A stretch of DNA of 25,644 bases from JAAXTX01 sp037139695 (GCA_037139695.1 JBAXFX010000012.1:1-25644); one strand, 5' to 3'; positions 1 to 7,026 are shown, numbered from the stretch's first letter. Notes: generated by a model not told the origin, from the sequence alone. Made by a program: numbers and translations.

Positions 1-12
1 GACGGGGTCTCT

Positions 13-186
13 GGATTGCCACGGATGATTACATCCTCGCAAAGACGGAGGGGACGCAAAGACGGACGGAAGGGGGACTGGATTGCCACGGATGCGAAGA
101 CGCATCCTCGCAAAGACGGAGGAAGACGGGAAGATGGATGGATTGCCACGGACGAGTACGCCCTCGCAAAGACGGAGGGGACGGGG
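13..186. repeat. Three tandem palindromic repeat units
   Basis: Three units begin at about 13, 80 and 140. Each has a conserved left arm (GGATTGCCACGGA) and a conserved right arm (CCTCGCAAAGACGGAGG). The cores differ but are self-complementary in units 1 and 2: GGATG/CATCC in unit 1 and GGATGCG/CGCATCC around AAGA in unit 2. Unit 3 has a weaker core. The spacing is about 60-67 bp. Similar TTGCCACG...CTCGCAA repeats are common intergenic elements in many bacteria. No gene is supported here. Confidence 0.8.
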
Positions 187-213
187 ATACAAAGAAAAGA
201 GAAAATGATGTGA

Positions 214-250
214 TACAAAAAATCCTCCGATTGCTCGGAGGATTTTTTTT
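214..250 (-). terminator. Second copy of the rplT terminator
   Basis: The stem AAATCCTCCGA (220-230) pairs with TCGGAGGATTT (235-245) around a TTGC loop, with T-tracts on both sides, so it could act in either direction. The stem is identical to the rplT terminator at 1821-1846; only the loop differs. It would now serve the ATPase gene at 363-1739, which reads toward it. Confidence 0.75.
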
Positions 251-266
251 CGACTGAAACTTTTGA

Positions 267-330
267 CTAGAGGCTCTGGATCTTCTCGACGAGTGTCCTA
301 AAGGCCTCGTGGTCGCGGACGGCAAGGATG
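267..330 (-). pseudogene. Displaced 3' end of rplT (about 20 codons)
   Basis: On the minus strand this reads AVRDHEAFRTLVEKIQSL and then TAG. The intact rplT ends AVRDHEAFKALVEKIKSI. Nucleotide identity over the last 60 bp is about 88%, counted by eye, and it continues into the terminator. Similarity fades near 330, so only the gene tail is present, with no start. The changes are mostly conservative, which looks more like a tail from a related genome or an old duplication than random decay. It may be one end of an insertion whose other end is the intact rplT tail. Confidence 0.75.
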
Positions 331-362
331 GAACGTGGCGAGCGGTTTCCAGGGCGATTTTG

Positions 363-1739
363 TCATGACAACATCCAGGCAGGTATGAATATCATATCAT
401 CGCGTTCAGTGAATGCGTTTTTCGTTACGACCAATAAACGAGTGCCACTTTTTTTGGAAAGTTTGTTTGCAAAGGCGAACATGTCAGCTGAAGGCTGTTC
501 GCGATATTTTACCTCAATATATCGATATCCACGAGTATCAGAAATATTATTCGTGGCGAGAAAATCAACTTCGTCTTTTCGTATACGCCGAAATGAGACA
601 TGTTGATACGTTTTTCTGAGAAGTGAAAAACAGTAGTTTTCCGCCAAAAAGCCGATTACGTGTTCCGATTGGTTTTCGTCCGGCCACTCGTGAAATGCGG
701 AAAAGAAATTGGGACTTCCCAGATATATCTTTTTTCCGAGACGTCTTGATTTTCTGGCCGATCTGGTGAAGTTGTAGATAAGGTAGATCAGGAAACTCTC
801 CTCGAAATAGTTGAGGTATTTTTTTACGGTTTTTTCATCAAGACCGATTTCGCGGGCAATATTTCCGGTTTCGACGATTGAACCGATCTCGTTTACCAGT
901 ACTTGGAAGAGGAATTTCAGTTCGTCGATTTTTTCCACGCCGAAAATTTTCGGAATATCGTATTCGATCGTTTTTTTGTAGATAGCATCGGTAAGATACT
1001 TTCGTATGACGGCAGGATCGTTCTCCTTGATTATTTCCGGGAATTGACCATATCGGATATAGCGTTCGAATTCCCGTTCCATTTCGATTCCGTGACGCAG
1101 AAAAAACGCTTCTCGAAACGGCGATGGATCGAACCGTAATGTCATAGGAACGGCTATTTTCCGATACCCGTCCAGAAGTTCTTTACGTACGTCTTTCAGT
1201 TCCAGGTATTCTTCAAAACTGAGGACTGAAAGAGAAAACTCGTAAATTCTCCCAGCAAGACTCTCGGTCGTCTTCTTTTTCAAAAACAATGAAGATGAGC
1301 CACTCACGATGAACTTTATTCGTGAGTCGGTGTCGTAATACCGTTTTAAAACATGCTGCCATTTTGCATTGTATTGAATCTCGTCAAAAAATACGAACAG
1401 GGGACCATTTTTTGGCGCTATTGTGTCCAGATACACGTTCAGATAATCCGCAAGAGATGAATTGTTTGGCATGATCGCTTCGTCGAACGTGAGAAAAAGT
1501 ACTGATGTCGGTGTCTTTTCGATGAGTAGCTCTTGCATGAGCTGTTTCAGAAGGACAGTCTTCCCGGTGCGTCGTAACCCGATGATCGAAAGAATTTGAC
1601 GTTTACCGAGATAAGGGATGATTTCTTCAAACAATTTTCGAGCGTGTCGTATTGATTTGAGTTCGGAAAAAAATACCGCTGGATCATTCCAATGCTTGTT
1701 TTGCCTGTATATTTCCGCTGATATGAAGTCTTTTTTCAT
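363..1739 (-). CDS. AAA-type ATPase, AAA_14/DUF4143 family
   Basis: Predicted 458-aa ATP-binding protein. Numbering from the ATG at 1739, the Walker A motif is GLRRTGKT (54-61) and the Walker B motif is LFVFFDE (114-120). A sensor-like FIVSGSSS and LAGRIYEFSL follow, the usual layout of AAA_14. The C-terminal part is DUF4143-like and carries EVDFL...YIEVKY, a PD-(D/E)XK-like signature. The family is widespread and often duplicated in small-genome bacteria and archaea; its cellular role is not established. The frame extends to a TTG at 1763, only a few bases after the predicted transcription start, so a 466-aa form is possible. The gene is more AT-rich than its neighbours and lies between two copies of the rplT tail, which suggests lateral acquisition. 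Confidence 0.85.
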   Translation of the reverse strand: MKKDFISAEIYRQNKHWNDPAVFFSELKSIRHARKLFEEIIPYLGKRQILSIIGLRRTGKTVLLKQLMQELLIEKTPTSVLFLTFDEAIMPNNSSLADYLNVYLDTIAPKNGPLFVFFDEIQYNAKWQHVLKRYYDTDSRIKFIVSGSSSLFLKKKTTESLAGRIYEFSLSVLSFEEYLELKDVRKELLDGYRKIAVPMTLRFDPSPFREAFFLRHGIEMEREFERYIRYGQFPEIIKENDPAVIRKYLTDAIYKKTIEYDIPKIFGVEKIDELKFLFQVLVNEIGSIVETGNIAREIGLDEKTVKKYLNYFEESFLIYLIYNFTRSARKSRRLGKKIYLGSPNFFSAFHEWPDENQSEHVIGFLAENYCFSLLRKTYQHVSFRRIRKDEVDFLATNNISDTRGYRYIEVKYREQPSADMFAFANKLSKKSGTRLLVVTKNAFTERDDMIFIPAWMLS

Positions 1740-1772
1740 AGAAAAACATTTATAGGTATTCAAACAACTATA

Positions 1773-1801
1773 AATGTATCAAGAAACGGAATGGTCGTCA
1801 A
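1773..1801 (-). promoter_or_regulatory. Promoter of the ATPase gene
   Basis: On the minus strand TTGACG (1801-1796) is followed by a 17-bp spacer and TACATT (1778-1773), with TG one base upstream of the -10 box (extended -10). The predicted start near 1766 leaves a 27-base leader before the ATG at 1739. The gene therefore need not depend on rplT readthrough. Confidence 0.6.
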
Positions 1802-1815
1802 TCGATAATGACGGT

Positions 1816-1848
1816 ACAAAAAATCCTCCGAGCGATCGGAGGATTTTT
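1816..1848 (-). terminator. Terminator of the infC-rpmI-rplT cluster
   Basis: An 11-bp perfect stem (1821-1831 with 1836-1846) around a GCGA loop is followed on the minus strand by TTTTTTG. It lies 22 bp after the rplT stop and has a near-identical copy at 214-250. Confidence 0.85.
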
Positions 1849-1870
1849 CTATCGACTATACGGTTTTGGA

Positions 1871-2221
1871 CTAGATGCTCTTGATCTTCTCGACGAGGGC
1901 CTTGAAGGCCTCGTGGTCGCGGACGGCGAGCTGGGAAAGGACCTTGCGGTCGAGTTCCACCTGCTTCGTTTTGAGCGTCCCGATGAACGAGCTGTAGCTC
2001 GTGTCGAAGGCACGCAGAGCGTTGCCAAGGCGGATGATCCAGAGGGACCGGAAGGCGCGCTTCTTGTTGCGGCGGTCACGATAGGCGTATGCACCGGCTT
2101 TCATGACGGCCTGCTTGGCCAGGTTATACTGGCGACTTCGGCCCCAGCGATAGCCCTTGGCGGCATCGAGGAGGTTGTTGCGTCGTTTGCTGGCGGCAAC
2201 GCCACGCTTTACACGGGTCAT
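1871..2221 (-). CDS. rplT: 50S ribosomal protein L20
   Basis: 116-aa basic protein starting MTRVKRGVAASKRRNN, the typical L20 N-terminus, with the family motifs AKGYRWGRSRQY and WIIRLGNALR. L20 binds 23S rRNA, is needed early in 50S assembly, and in many bacteria represses its own operon. The longer frame up to 2281 adds 20 residues not seen in the family, so the ATG at 2221 is chosen; no clear Shine-Dalgarno precedes it. The gene follows rpmI by 75 bp in the conserved order infC-rpmI-rplT. Its last 20 codons have a second copy at 267-330. Confidence 0.97.
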   Translation of the reverse strand: MTRVKRGVAASKRRNNLLDAAKGYRWGRSRQYNLAKQAVMKAGAYAYRDRRNKKRAFRSLWIIRLGNALRAFDTSYSSFIGTLKTKQVELDRKVLSQLAVRDHEAFKALVEKIKSI

Positions 2222-2296
2222 AACGTTCGGGTTTACGGATGGATATTTGACTATGGTACGGAGGAACCGACGGAAAGTCAAGGGGTCATTCGGCTT

Positions 2297-2494
2297 TTAC
2301 GCGTAGGGGAGGGCGTTCTTCACGTTCTGCTCTTCCTTCGCAAGTTTGAATCCCTTGTCGAGCCGTTTCGCACGGGTCTGGGCGCCCGTGTCACGAGAGT
2401 TGTAATGGTTCTGGCCCGAAGAACGGCGCATGAGCTTGCCACTGCCGGTGACCCGAATCTTCTTGCTGACGGACTTTTTCGTCTTCTGCTTCAT
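2297..2494 (-). CDS. rpmI: 50S ribosomal protein L35
   Basis: 65-aa highly basic protein with the L35 pattern: MKQKTKKSVSKKIRVTGSGK, then KLMRRSSGQNH and a lysine-rich second half. The length is normal for the family. It lies between infC and rplT on the same strand. The gap to infC (134 bp) holds a palindromic repeat, unusual inside this normally compact operon. The leader is AT-rich, with no strong Shine-Dalgarno. Confidence 0.95.
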   Translation of the reverse strand: MKQKTKKSVSKKIRVTGSGKLMRRSSGQNHYNSRDTGAQTRAKRLDKGFKLAKEEQNVKNALPYA

Positions 2495-2543
2495 AGTAAT
2501 ACATTCAATTTATTCAATAAAACGAGGCGTTGTTCTACCTGAT

Positions 2544-2623
2544 CACTCACCCCTCACCCCGCAAAGCCGTGGGGACCATCCTCCTTATCGTCGGATAATC
2601 CTCCTCCGAGAGGGGAACAGGGG
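2544..2623. repeat. Palindrome-rich repeat between infC and rpmI
   Basis: The segment starts CACCCCTCACCCC and ends GAGAGGGGAACAGGGG, resembling the arms of the 54-bp element at 9203-9256 and 22504-22557. Internal inverted pairs include CCCC/GGGG near 2551-2568. It is a diverged member or relative of that family. Confidence 0.5.
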
Positions 2624-2628
2624 ATCTT

Positions 2629-3177
2629 CTATTCCGGGATGATGAGGATGCTGATGCCGTTCTGGATATTCTTCATTTCTTCCTCGACCTTGTAGGGGAT
2701 GGTGATGAGGGCGAGGAATTCTTTCATAGCTTCCCGGGCCCGGTCCCGCATCGCCTTCTCGCGGCCGCGCAAGAGAAGCTCGATCCGGACCTTCTGTCCT
2801 TTTCCAAGGAACTTCTCGGCTTGGTCCTTTTTGAAGAGGAGATCGTGCGTGTCGACGCGGAGCCCGATGCGGATACCCTTGATGTCGACTTTCTTCTGAT
2901 TGCTCTTCGCCTGCTGTTCCTTCTTGGTCTGCTGGTACTGGAACTTCCCGTACTCGAGGATCTTGCAGACCGGCGGGGTGGCTTGCGGTGAGACCTCGAT
3001 CAGGTCGAGATCCTCCGCCCGAGCGATTTCGATTGCCTTTTCCGTCGGCATTTCGCCGAGCGGTACCCCGTCGCTGCCGATCAGATAGACGGTCGGTGAA
3101 AGAATCTTCTCGTTGGCCCGGAACCGGAGGAGTACTTGCGGTTTCGGCTTTGGTCTATTGTGTCTTCGTCGTCTCAT
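2629..3177 (-). CDS. infC: Translation initiation factor IF-3
   Basis: 182-aa protein. The N-terminal domain has FRANEKILSPTVYLIGSDG and ends PPVCKILEYGKF, the IF-3 signature. A lysine-rich linker follows, then the C-terminal domain (KGIRIGLRVDTHDLLFK, KVRIELLLRGRE). IF-3 binds the 30S subunit, blocks premature 50S joining and checks start-codon selection. The ATG at 3177 is chosen because the upstream extension of the frame runs through the ssrA terminator and into the tmRNA 3' end. It heads infC-rpmI-rplT. A strong terminator lies just upstream, so a promoter within 3178-3275 or readthrough is needed; I could not identify one. Confidence 0.96.
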   Translation of the reverse strand: MRRRRHNRPKPKPQVLLRFRANEKILSPTVYLIGSDGVPLGEMPTEKAIEIARAEDLDLIEVSPQATPPVCKILEYGKFQYQQTKKEQQAKSNQKKVDIKGIRIGLRVDTHDLLFKKDQAEKFLGKGQKVRIELLLRGREKAMRDRAREAMKEFLALITIPYKVEEEMKNIQNGISILIIPE

Positions 3178-3202
3178 ACGTTGAGCTTCATGAGCTGCGG
3201 AA

Positions 3203-3271
3203 GCAAAAAAGCTTCGCGAGCTTCGATAATAATTTCCCCGGCTTCGGAAGTTGTCGAAGCTCGGGAAGCTT
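3203..3271 (-). terminator. Large terminator hairpin after ssrA
   Basis: An 18-bp stem with one mismatch (3254-3271 with 3209-3226), closed by a 27-nt loop, is followed on the minus strand by six T residues (3210-3205). It begins 5 bp after the tmRNA 3' end. It sits between ssrA and infC, 26 bp before the infC start. Confidence 0.8.
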
Positions 3272-3275
3272 CTTG

Positions 3276-3675
3276 TGGAGTTGATGGGAATCGCACCCAT
3301 GTCCAGACGAATCCTTCCAAAACCTTCTACAAGCGTAGCCAGCCTTTGGTTCCCTGAAAAGCGGAAAGGCTGACAAAAACCTTTTCAGGGCATCCTTTCA
3401 TGCCAGGCCGACGGGGTGAAGGGAAGAAAGACCCTTGTCGGTCTGCCTGATGATATGACACCGGGGTCCCCGTATCAGGCGTCGGGGGTCCGATGGTCCC
3501 CGCAAACCGAAGTTAGGCGAGAACGGAAGCGAATGACGGGGTGAACGCTTGCGCGAACGCCATCTTCACTTTCTGTGCGATGTTGGCATTTATCGTGTGT
3601 GGGGATTTTTTACGATGGATCCCCGCATCGGCTTGCCGGTTCTGAAAGAGCACGCTGTCGAAACTAGACAACCCC
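3276..3675 (-). ncRNA. ssrA: Transfer-messenger RNA (tmRNA)
   Basis: The 5' end reads GGGGTTG followed by the conserved GTTTCGACAG of the tRNA-like domain. The 3' end reads CAACTCC plus discriminator A. The two form a 7-bp acceptor stem with one G-U pair. The T-arm is CATGGG...CCCATC. CCA is not encoded and would be added. The mRNA-like part contains an open tag frame ending TAA at 3513. With SmpB and EF-Tu the RNA rescues stalled ribosomes and tags the unfinished chain for proteolysis. It lies 79 bp downstream of smpB on the same strand. Length is about 400 nt. Confidence 0.93.
3513..3587 (-). other. tmRNA proteolysis-tag reading frame
   Basis: The likely resume codon is GCC (3587-3585), preceded by GATAAAT and followed by AAC, resembling the resume context of characterised tmRNAs. 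The tag would be 24 residues: it starts ANIAQKVKMAF and ends FTPSFASVLA, then TAA. It is longer than the 10-11 residue E. coli tag, but its hydrophobic small-residue end fits a ClpXP-type degron. The resume position is inferred. Confidence 0.7.
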
Positions 3676-3754
3676 ATGCTATCGATGCACGATGGAAATT
3701 CCAAGTGCCAAGCCACGGATCCCGTGAAGGATCGGATGCTTGGATATGGGAACT

Positions 3755-4201
3755 TCATTTCGACCGCATGGCGCGACCGATATCCTTCCGCGCTTCGCGC
3801 TTCTTGATTGTCTCCCGCTTGTCCACCCGCCTTTTTCCCTTTCCGACGGCGAATTCAAGCTTCACGAGTCGTTTCTTAGTGTACACCCGGACCGGCACCA
3901 AAGTCAAGCCTTCGACGCGGGATTTTCCTATCAGGGAGCGGATTTCCGATCGGCGGAGCAGAAGCCTACGCGACCGGGTATCCTCGTGATGCGTATCCTT
4001 GTGCGCCTGAGGATAGGGTGGTATGAGCGCGTTCGTCAGGAAGAGCTCGTCGCCATGAGCGGTCACGAAGCTTCCCTTAAGGCTTATGTGTCCGGTTTTG
4101 ACCGATTTCACCTCCGCACCGGTCAATTCCAAGCCGGCCTCATAGCGGTCCATGAGCTCGTAGTCGAATCCGGCGCGTCTGTTTATGGCGAGTGTTTTCA
4201 T
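3755..4201 (-). CDS. smpB: SsrA-binding protein SmpB
   Basis: 148-aa basic protein with SmpB hallmarks: MKTLAINRRAGFDYEL, GLELTGAEVKSVKTGHISLKGS, and a lysine/arginine-rich C-terminal tail (KGKRRVDKRETIKKREARKD) that enters the mRNA channel of stalled ribosomes. It binds the tRNA-like domain of tmRNA. The ATG at 4201 is right at the predicted transcription start (promoter 4208-4236), so the mRNA may be leaderless; no Shine-Dalgarno is visible. Its partner RNA ssrA lies directly downstream, so the two may be co-transcribed. Confidence 0.97.
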   Translation of the reverse strand: MKTLAINRRAGFDYELMDRYEAGLELTGAEVKSVKTGHISLKGSFVTAHGDELFLTNALIPPYPQAHKDTHHEDTRSRRLLLRRSEIRSLIGKSRVEGLTLVPVRVYTKKRLVKLEFAVGKGKRRVDKRETIKKREARKDIGRAMRSK

Positions 4202-4207
4202 GGCTTT

Positions 4208-4236
4208 ACTCTACCGCGATATGAGGCTTGAGACAA
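4208..4236 (-). promoter_or_regulatory. Promoter of smpB, leaderless geometry
   Basis: On the minus strand TTGTCT (4236-4231), a 17-bp spacer and TAGAGT (4213-4208). The -10 box ends 6 bases before the smpB ATG, so transcription would start at or next to the A of ATG. Confidence 0.55.
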
Positions 4237-4245
4237 GACGGTGAT

Positions 4246-4282
4246 ATAAAAAAACCGTCCGATCCTTAGTGGAATGGACGGT
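4246..4282 (-). terminator. Terminator of the small basic protein gene
   Basis: ACCGTCC (4254-4260) pairs with GGACGGT (4276-4282). On the minus strand the hairpin is followed by a run of seven T. It separates the gene at 4303-4545 from smpB. Confidence 0.85.
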
Positions 4283-4302
4283 AGTACTGTTGATGACCGG
4301 AA

Positions 4303-4545
4303 TCACATGACATGATAGGTTCGGGCAAGCGAATGCGCTTCGCAAGTACGCCTACGATCTGCTTCACTGCTGATCTCGAGTCGTTTGTAGTCTTCCTCGG
4401 TCAGGATGGATCCGCCTCGTTTCAGCTTTTCGACGAGGGTAATCAATTTCTGTCGGTTACCCTTGTTGCCTTTTACTTCCTTGTCAGACTTGAGAAAATG
4501 AAGTTTCCTGTCTCTTTTCCCCTTACCCGAAGTTCTTTTCGGCAT
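4303..4545 (-). CDS. Small basic protein of unknown function
   Basis: 80 residues, rich in lysine and arginine, beginning MPKRTSGKGKRDRKLHFLK. I do not recognise a family. A clear Shine-Dalgarno (AGGAGGG, about 4 bases before the ATG) and a good downstream terminator support a real, independently transcribed gene. The middle part (LITLVEKLKRGGSILTEEDY) could form a helix pair. No signal peptide or membrane segment is seen. The charge suggests binding to nucleic acid or the ribosome, but that is only a guess. Confidence 0.7.
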   Translation of the reverse strand: MPKRTSGKGKRDRKLHFLKSDKEVKGNKGNRQKLITLVEKLKRGGSILTEEDYKRLEISSEADRRRTCEAHSLARTYHVM

Positions 4546-4931
4546 GTTCCCTCCTCGAATCGTTTTTATTTGATAAAATTGTCACGATGCGATATGCCCA
4601 TTTTAGTCTCGTTCACCGATCGGTTTGTGGGGCGCTTTTTTAACGCATTCTTTTCGGACACCAGCATTGTTTGCCTGCCTGCCTGCTCTTACTTCGCTGT
4701 TTCTTTCCAGTTTCTCCGACGGCGTGAGCGCGTGGCAGGTTATGTTGTGGAGGAAATTTGCTGTAGTACCTTTTTGGTGCTTGTTGGACCTTGGGCTGTG
4801 CATTCTGTTCTTTGGCATGCTTTCTCCATTGAAGCGTGGCGAATCAATCGAAACGGATGCATTCCGCCTAATTGATCGATTTCCACTGGTTGATAAAGAA
4901 TCAAGACTTCGTAAGACATCATTTTTTTATC
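4546..4931. other. Intergenic region between divergent genes
   Basis: This 386-bp stretch separates the minus-strand small basic gene from argS. It must hold the promoters of both, but I could not place convincing -35/-10 pairs. The only gene candidate is the weak minus-strand frame at 4603-4818. No repeat or RNA gene was recognised. Confidence 0.5.
4603..4818 (-). CDS. Possible small hypothetical protein
   Basis: A 71-residue frame starting MPKNRMHSPRSNKHQKG. A GGAG lies 6 bases before the ATG, which is its main support. The composition is polar and basic with two Cys and several His, but no motif is recognised. It would end 57 bp before the start of the small basic gene on the same strand, so the two could be co-transcribed. 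An overlapping opposite-strand frame (4625-4981) starts with TTG and looks less likely. This may simply be non-coding. Confidence 0.25.
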   Translation of the reverse strand: MPKNRMHSPRSNKHQKGTTANFLHNITCHALTPSEKLERNSEVRAGRQANNAGVRKECVKKAPHKPIGERD

Positions 4932-4994
4932 ATGAAAGCCGGTATCGTGCAAGTCTTCACAGAGGAGGTGTTTTCCCGTAGGATGAAGGCATGA
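4932..4994 (+). CDS. Possible 20-aa leader peptide of argS
   Basis: ATG at 4932 opens MKAGIVQVFTEEVFSRRMKA and stops at TGA 4992-4994, overlapping the argS ATG as ATGA. Two consecutive arginine codons (CGT AGG) lie just before the end. A strong AGGAGGTG (4963-4970) lies inside it, upstream of a second in-frame ATG (4983) that would give only M-K-A. The frame could couple argS translation to ribosome passage, or sense arginine-tRNA charging. It is very short and could be chance. Confidence 0.3.
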   Translation: MKAGIVQVFTEEVFSRRMKA

Positions 4995-6598
4995 AGACCC
5001 ACTGGGAGGACCGGATCCGAAACGCGATCATCGAACTGCAAAAGGAAGAAATCCTTCCTTCTTTTGATGTGCCGGAAATCCGGGTCGAATGGACTCGTGA
5101 CGAACGGAATGGGGAATATGCGACCAATGCCGCGCTTTCGCTTTCCAAACTTGCGGGGAAACCCCCGATGGAGCTTGCCGACCTGATCGTTTCGAGGCTT
5201 GCCGACCGCACGGGTGTCGCGGTCGCGGTTCCCGGATATATAAATATTACGCTTCCGCAATCCGCGCTCGCGTCCGTGGTCGGTGATATCCTGATCCGGG
5301 GCGCACACTATGGCGACAGCCGGATCGGAGAGGGGATACATGTGAACAATGAGTTCGTGTCGGCGAATCCGACGGGGCCGATGCACCTCGGCAACGGCCG
5401 GGGAGGTTTTTTCGGGGATACGTTCGCGAACATCCTGCGCAAGGCCGGGTATTCCGTGACAAACGAATACTACGTGAACGATGCCGGCGGTCAGGTGCTG
5501 AAACTCGGACACAGCGTCTTGCGGGATGAACAGTCGGTATACGGCGGGGAATATATCGATGAGATACGTGCCGGGCTCGGTGTCGGCGATGAGCCGGCTG
5601 TCGATGACGAGCGCGTTCGGGAAGTCGGAACCGCGGCCGCAGATTTCGTTTTGAAGCAATATATCAAGAAGACGGTGGACGAGAAGATGCGCATCGCGTT
5701 CGATATATACGTATCCGAACGGAAGGATGTCGTCGAGAAAGGACTGGTAGAGAAAGCGATCGACGTGCTCCGGGAAAAGAGGATGACTTACGAACAGGAT
5801 GGGGCACTTTGGCTTCGCACCACGGACTTCGGTGACGACAAGGATCGTGTCCTGGTGAAGTCGGACGGAGGTCGTGCGTACTTCGCGACGGATTGCGGTT
5901 ATTTCCTTTCGAAGATCGAGCGCGGGGCGGACAGGATCATCCTTACGCTCGGTGCCGATCATCACGGATACGTGGCACGGCTCAAGGCGGCATTGCAAGC
6001 GCTTGGATTTTCCGGGCGGTTCGATGTCTTCATCGTCCAGTTGGTTCGGCTCGTGAAGGATGGTCAGGAGGTTCGTATGTCGAAGCGTGCGGGCAACGTG
6101 GTCACGATCGACGAGCTCGTCGATCTGGTCGGGCATGACGTGGCGCGATTCTTCTTCCTGATGCTGTCGCTCGATACGCACATGAACTTCGATCTTGGAT
6201 TGGCGGAGGAGCGCTCCGAAAAAAATCCGGTGTTCTACGTCCAGTACGCGCACGCGAGACTCTCGAGCATCCTAAGAAAGGCCGAAGAGGCCGGGATGTC
6301 TTTTGAAGATGTTGATCTTTCGCTTCTGACACATCCGAAGGAGAGAATACTGTTTCGCGAGCTGCTGACTTTTCCGGAACTGTGTACGGAAGTCGCGGAA
6401 ACGGGAGCGGTCCATCGTTTGCCACAGTACGCGATTCGGCTTTCGGACCGCCTGCATTCCTTTTATGCCGATTGCCGGGTGATGGACGAAGCGAACCTCG
6501 AACTGTCCCGGGCACGGCTCGCGCTCGTTTCCGCGGTGCGGATCGTGCTGGCCGAGGCCCTCCGGCTCATCGGGGTTTCCGCGCCAGAGAAAATGTAG
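4991..6598 (+). CDS. argS: Arginyl-tRNA synthetase
   Basis: 535-aa class I synthetase that charges tRNA-Arg. The N-terminal Add-1-like region covers about 1-110. The catalytic signature is ANPTGPMHLGNGRGG, with HLGNG as the HIGH motif near residue 132. The second signature is MSKRAGN near residue 363 in place of KMSKS, normal for ArgRS. The C-terminal anticodon-binding domain (YAHARLSSILRKAEE onward) is complete. The ATG at 4991 is forced, because the frame has a TAG at 4979-4981. The strong Shine-Dalgarno lies 20 bases upstream, further than usual, and points to the overlapping leader frame instead. A TAGAAT -10-like box overlaps its end, with no clear gene after it. Confidence 0.97.
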   Translation: MKTHWEDRIRNAIIELQKEEILPSFDVPEIRVEWTRDERNGEYATNAALSLSKLAGKPPMELADLIVSRLADRTGVAVAVPGYINITLPQSALASVVGDILIRGAHYGDSRIGEGIHVNNEFVSANPTGPMHLGNGRGGFFGDTFANILRKAGYSVTNEYYVNDAGGQVLKLGHSVLRDEQSVYGGEYIDEIRAGLGVGDEPAVDDERVREVGTAAADFVLKQYIKKTVDEKMRIAFDIYVSERKDVVEKGLVEKAIDVLREKRMTYEQDGALWLRTTDFGDDKDRVLVKSDGGRAYFATDCGYFLSKIERGADRIILTLGADHHGYVARLKAALQALGFSGRFDVFIVQLVRLVKDGQEVRMSKRAGNVVTIDELVDLVGHDVARFFFLMLSLDTHMNFDLGLAEERSEKNPVFYVQYAHARLSSILRKAEEAGMSFEDVDLSLLTHPKERILFRELLTFPELCTEVAETGAVHRLPQYAIRLSDRLHSFYADCRVMDEANLELSRARLALVSAVRIVLAEALRLIGVSAPEKM

Positions 6599-6847
6599 TA
6601 GAATGACACTGACGTCTCGAGTTTTACTGATTTGGTTAATGCTCAATAGTATGTCTGGAGATATGCTTTAGTATCTCTCTCGCATCTCACCGCTACTATA
6701 CGCCGAAATGACGGCTTGCCGGCTGAAATCCGAAAATTTCGGCTGCCCCGACCGTCTCGCCAAGCGATCGTCGCGGGCGGACAAATCATTCAAAAATCGT
6801 CAGGTTCGGATAGGCCTCGGATATTGTATGATTCTTGAAACAAACCT
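6599..6847. other. Intergenic region with hairpins and a weak promoter
   Basis: Contains a GAGATA/TATCTC hairpin (6658-6677) without a T-run, a CCGAAAATTTCGG palindrome near 6732, and a -10-like TATGAT (6827-6832) 15 bases before the next ATG. No RNA family was recognised. Confidence 0.4.
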
Positions 6848-7024
6848 ATGGGGAGACCTCTTAAGAAGGACGAGGAGGTGACGCATTTCGCTCTCAAGTT
6901 CGTGACGCCGATCCTCGTGCTCTTTATCGCCGCCGCGGTTTCAGACGTATTCTCACTTGCTCGTTGGACCGGATCACTTGTCCGGACGAATTTCTGGGAA
7001 TACCTTCCTTCCTGGCTTTCCTGA
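6848..7024 (+). CDS. Small single-pass membrane protein
   Basis: 58 residues starting MGRPLKKDEEVTHFALK. A hydrophobic stretch FVTPILVLFIAAAV (about 18-31) is a plausible membrane helix, preceded by a charged N-terminus. The TGA (7022-7024) is two bases before the phosphatase ATG, which suggests translational coupling. TATGAT at 6827-6832 would give a leader of only about 8 bases; no Shine-Dalgarno precedes the ATG. A strong AGGAGGTG (6873-6880) lies inside the frame but no good start follows it. No family is recognised. Confidence 0.5.
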   Translation: MGRPLKKDEEVTHFALKFVTPILVLFIAAAVSDVFSLARWTGSLVRTNFWEYLPSWLS

Positions 7025-7026
7025 GT

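Noticed and set aside
13..186. CRISPR-like spacing of repeats
   Set aside because: The units are palindromic with variable internal cores, not identical direct repeats with unrelated spacers, and there are only three. No cas genes nearby.
16..213. Open frame of 65 codons on the plus strand
   Set aside because: It runs entirely through the tandem palindromic repeats and its peptide just repeats the DNA unit (DGG, WIATD). No start signal.
1808..2542. 244-codon plus-strand frame
   Set aside because: Antisense to rplT and rpmI, which are clear genes; its peptide resembles no family.
3178..3300. N-terminal extension of infC
   Set aside because: The extra 41 codons cover the ssrA terminator and the tmRNA 3' end and do not match IF-3.
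4919..6253. 444-codon minus-strand frame
   Set aside because: Antisense shadow of argS in high-GC codons; rich in R, H and I without any domain pattern.
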